Source: Haloarculaceae archaeon (GTDB taxonomy: Archaea; Halobacteriota; Halobacteria; Halobacteriales; Haloarculaceae). Taken from it: a stretch of DNA of 6,843 bases. The stretch covers positions 1-6,843 of the forward strand of contig JAHENO010000314.1 in NCBI GenBank assembly GCA_018609945.1, written 5' to 3'. Both the position numbers and the translations under genes were made by a program. How positions within the stretch are numbered: the stretch's first letter is position 1; each line of letters begins with the position of its first letter. The notes below the pieces were generated by a model. It was not told the origin of the DNA. It worked only from the letters and a program-made list of their open reading frames with translations, and did no database searches. Below, one piece after another: positions 4,612 to 6,843 of the stretch.

Positions 4612-6486
4612 ATGACAGCGACGCAGGGGAATCTCGCCGCGATGTCCCGGTACATCGTGGGGACGCCGCGGTGGTACGCGAGCGTGGCGCTGGCGCTGGC
4701 GCTGGCGGCAGTCACCGGCGTCGCCGCCTTCGACTCCGCGTACCTCCTCGACGACGCCTGGCGAGGGGTGTTCTTTATCGGCCTCCCGACGGTCGCGGCG
4801 AGTTTCTTCACCGCCACGGTGGACCGGCGTCTCGGCGGGCAGATGACGCCCGACCGCTCGTCGCTGCTCGCGCTCGTCTCGGAACTGCTCGTCATCGTGG
4901 TTCTCACGGCCGCCGCAATTCTGTCGTTCCTGCTGCAACTGGGCCAGCAGTTCGTCCTCGACGCGTTGCTGGTCGCGCTGGCTGCCATCTTCGCGTTGCG
5001 CCTGCTGGTCCTGATGGCCGTCTCGCGGGGGCCGTTGCTCCGCGCGGCCGTGCCCGCGAGCATCCAGACGGTCGTCGCCGCGGTGATGCTGTTCGTCTAC
5101 AGCGGCACGCTGTACTCGCTGCAGGTCGGCGGGCCGCTGTTGCAGACGTTTCTGGCCCGCCCCCAGGAAGCGCCCCTCCAGTTGCAGTATGCGGTCTATC
5201 CCTTCGATTTTCTGTTGCTGACCGTCATCTGTCTGGTCCACGCGTCGGCGGTGTGGGCCTTTCTCGGCGTCATCGACCGTCCCTGGCGGTCCAGCCTCGG
5301 GGTGTCGGTGCTGGATTTTGCTCAGGGATTCGTCGGCTATATCGCCGAGGGGACGAGCGAACTCGAGGAGTTCTTCGAGGAGATCGGCGAGGACGCCCTC
5401 GTGCCGGTCACCGTCCTCTCCTTTCGCCGGACGGACGGCGACGAGAAGGCGCGGTTCGTCCTGCCGATGATCCACCCGGGACCGATGGGCGACATCGGCG
5501 GCGGGAACCTCCCCGTGAAGGTCGCGCGCGCGACCGACGGGCTCTGTTTCCCGCCACACGCCACCGCCGGGCACGACTTCAACCTCGTCACCGAACGCGA
5601 GGTCCAGACGGTCTGTGAGAGCGCCGAGCGCGCCTACCAGCGCATCGAGTACGCCGCCACCGCCACCCGTGGCGTCCGCCTGACCGAGGGCCAGGCCACG
5701 CTGACCGGGCAGGCCTTCGGCGACGACGCGCTCGCCGTCTCGACGTTCTCCCCGTCCCCCGCGGACGACGTCGAGTACGCCGTCGGGCTCTCGGCGATGG
5801 CCAAAGCCAGTGCTCCGGGCCTCGATGACATCCTGCTCGTCGACGCCCACAACTGCAACGACGGCCTCACCGGCGAGGACCTCGGCCACGTCGTGCCCGG
5901 CAGCGAGCGATCCTTCGACATGATCGACGGGGCCGAACGGCTGGGCAAGCGCCTCCGGTCGCTCGACCAGCACCCCATCAGGCTGGGGACGGCCTGGGAC
6001 GAGACGCCCTGGGACCCCGAGGACGGCGTCGGTCCGCTGGGTATCCGGGTCGCAGTCATCGAGGCCGGCGACCACCGGACCGCCTACGTGCTCGTCGACG
6101 GTAACAACATGGAGCCCGGCCTCCGCGAGCGCGTCCTGGCAGCCGTCGACACTGTCGACCTCGTGGAGGTGATGACCAGCGACACCCACGTCGTCAACAC
6201 GGTCGAGGCCGAAAACCAGGTCGGCGAGGGCATCCCGGACGACGCCTTCGTGACGCTCGTCCGGTCGCTGATCGACACCGCTGTCGAGGACCTCGAACCC
6301 GTCGAGGCCGGGATGGCAAGCGAGAAAGCCGAGGTGACCGTCTTCGGCAACGACCGGACAGAGACCCTGGCCAGCCACGCCAACGCGATGCTCCCCATGG
6401 CCACCGCGCTCGCCGGGGCCTTCGTGTTCGCCGTCTTCTCCGTCTCGCTACTGATCTTCCTGATCGCGTCGGGCACGCTTCCGTGA
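4612..6486 (+). CDS. DUF2070 family membrane protein
   Basis: A 624-aa archaeal protein of unknown function that I assign to DUF2070 from its motifs. The N-terminal third is membrane-embedded, with hydrophobic spans near 22-40, 52-68, 85-108, 114-137, 150-168 and 197-220. A long soluble domain (about 235-590) follows, and a final span at about 594-620 anchors the C-terminus. The soluble domain carries strongly polar motifs in glycine-rich loops: MIHPGPMGDIGGGNLP (286-301), HATAGHDFN (316-324), LLVDAHNCND (408-417) and MTSDTHVVN (521-529). Clustered His, Asp and Asn of this kind suggest a metal-dependent enzyme, but this is inference. The acidic stretch SELEEFFEEIGED (249-261) lies just after the membrane part. 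The start at 4612 is set by the TATA box; no alternative start is better. It is probably transcribed on its own, though readthrough from guaAa is possible. Confidence 0.85.
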   Translation: MTATQGNLAAMSRYIVGTPRWYASVALALALAAVTGVAAFDSAYLLDDAWRGVFFIGLPTVAASFFTATVDRRLGGQMTPDRSSLLALVSELLVIVVLTAAAILSFLLQLGQQFVLDALLVALAAIFALRLLVLMAVSRGPLLRAAVPASIQTVVAAVMLFVYSGTLYSLQVGGPLLQTFLARPQEAPLQLQYAVYPFDFLLLTVICLVHASAVWAFLGVIDRPWRSSLGVSVLDFAQGFVGYIAEGTSELEEFFEEIGEDALVPVTVLSFRRTDGDEKARFVLPMIHPGPMGDIGGGNLPVKVARATDGLCFPPHATAGHDFNLVTEREVQTVCESAERAYQRIEYAATATRGVRLTEGQATLTGQAFGDDALAVSTFSPSPADDVEYAVGLSAMAKASAPGLDDILLVDAHNCNDGLTGEDLGHVVPGSERSFDMIDGAERLGKRLRSLDQHPIRLGTAWDETPWDPEDGVGPLGIRVAVIEAGDHRTAYVLVDGNNMEPGLRERVLAAVDTVDLVEVMTSDTHVVNTVEAENQVGEGIPDDAFVTLVRSLIDTAVEDLEPVEAGMASEKAEVTVFGNDRTETLASHANAMLPMATALAGAFVFAVFSVSLLIFLIASGTLP

Positions 6487-6550
6487 TCGGCCTCCGGATC
6501 GGAGTCAGCTAACCCACGGCGTCACCGGTCGTGGTCGTCCCGCTTGCACC

Positions 6551-6563
6551 GCACGGGCCGTGC
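6551..6563. promoter_or_regulatory. Candidate operator: 13-bp palindrome abutting the TATA box
   Basis: GCACGGGCCGTGC has six-base perfect arms around a central G and ends one base before the TATA box, in the place normally filled by the BRE. A protein bound here would compete with or replace TFB contact. The regulator is unknown. Confidence 0.45.
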
Positions 6564-6570
6564 TATATAA
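6564..6570 (+). promoter_or_regulatory. TATA box of the MBL-fold gene
   Basis: TATATAA centred 28 bases before the GTG at 6595, consistent with a leaderless transcript. It also decides the start codon: the earlier GTG at 6581 is in another frame and lies too close to the TATA box. Confidence 0.75.
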
Positions 6571-6594
6571 GGACAGACGGGTGCAAGCACACCC

Positions 6595-6843
6595 GTGCCA
6601 CGCGAGATCGTCCCCGACATCTACGACATCACTGTTCGCACCGGCCCGGCGAGTCGGCGATACCGCGCGTTCCTCGTCGACGACGAGAACCCCACGCTGT
6701 TCGACGCCGGGTTCGCCGACACGACCGACGCGCTGTTCGAGGGCATCGAGGCGACCGGCCTCCGCCCGGAGCGGCTCGTCATCACACACGCGGACCCCGA
6801 CCACGTCGGCGGGCTGGACGCCGTTGTCGAACGCTACGGGACC
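6595..6843 (+). CDS. Metallo-beta-lactamase-fold hydrolase, N-terminal part only
   Basis: 83 codons are visible from GTG 6595 before the window ends. The pattern is that of the MBL-fold N-terminus: a beta-strand start (PREIVPDIYDITVRTG), a strand with NPTLFDAGF (32-40, the Asp that starts the fold's active-site framework), a helix, then THADPDHVGG (64-73), the zinc-binding loop with H65, D69 and H70. The second His of the classic HxHxDH motif is Asp67 here, giving HxDxDH, as in some MBL branches such as the ComEC-type domain; this does not by itself imply loss of activity. Substrate cannot be predicted without the rest of the protein. The start is fixed by the TATA box. The acidic composition matches the neighbours. 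Confidence 0.85.
   Translation, partial: MPREIVPDIYDITVRTGPASRRYRAFLVDDENPTLFDAGFADTTDALFEGIEATGLRPERLVITHADPDHVGGLDAVVERYGT

Larger units (their letters stand above)
6542..6588. repeat. Nine-base inverted repeat bracketing the MBL promoter
   Basis: GCTTGCACC at 6542-6550 is perfectly inverted as GGTGCAAGC at 6580-6588. The symmetry centre (6565) falls on the TATA box. Between the left arm and the TATA box lies a second palindrome, GCACGG-G-CCGTGC (6551-6563). Placement around the core promoter suggests regulator binding sites. Confidence 0.7.
6487..6594 (+). promoter_or_regulatory. Promoter region of the MBL-fold gene
   Basis: This 108-base gap holds the promoter of the MBL gene in its right half. 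No T-rich terminator is seen after the DUF2070 stop. A weak inverted repeat (CCACG...CGTGG, five-base arms, around 6513-6533) precedes the stronger repeats around the TATA box. Confidence 0.5.

Noticed and set aside
4603..6378. A 591-codon open frame on the minus strand across the DUF2070 gene
   Set aside because: It is antisense to a gene with clear membrane spans and family motifs. Its product is low-complexity, rich in Gln, Arg, Asp and Gly with no domain, as expected of GC-rich antisense frames in haloarchaea, and it has no promoter.

Overview
The window reads as chromosomal DNA from a halophilic archaeon (class Halobacteria). The evidence is high GC, proteins very rich in Asp and Glu, archaeal TATA boxes placed about 26-31 bases before start codons with little or no leader, a stand-alone glutaminase subunit of GMP synthase, an AglF-like sugar nucleotidyltransferase and a DUF2070 membrane protein. 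I cannot name the genus from the sequence alone.

Left part (1-2913): a nucleotide-sugar block. An aglF-like glucose-1-phosphate nucleotidyltransferase runs leftward off the window edge. A 321-base spacer separates it from two tandem, translationally coupled NAD-dependent sugar epimerase genes that run rightward. The first resembles UDP-glucuronate 4-epimerases and the second UDP-glucose/UDP-GlcNAc 4-epimerases. Together they would supply activated hexoses and hexuronic acids, most likely for protein N-glycosylation or other surface polysaccharide. The spacer holds an 80-bp imperfect palindrome with 17-bp perfect ends; each half carries an outward-facing TATA-like element.

Middle (2930-4566): a leftward pair converges on the epimerases with only 16 bases between stop codons. 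It consists of a DUF457-type membrane protein and, upstream and overlapping it, a small two-span membrane protein with an OB-fold-like middle. The latter is broken in this sequence by one extra base in a run of six G (C on the coding strand). Divergent from this pair is guaAa, the GMP synthase amidotransferase subunit; a single near-symmetric TATA element lies between them.

Right part (4612-6843): a 624-aa DUF2070 protein has a membrane-embedded N-terminal half, a large soluble domain with conserved His/Asp/Asn motifs, and a C-terminal membrane anchor. It is followed by the start of a metallo-beta-lactamase-fold hydrolase, cut by the window edge, whose promoter sits inside nested inverted repeats.

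The points most worth a second look are the 80-bp palindrome, the homopolymer frameshift, the candidate operator before the MBL gene and the candidate active site of DUF2070. I saw no rRNA, tRNA, CRISPR array, transposase or integrase gene, and no clear evidence of a wholly new multi-gene system.
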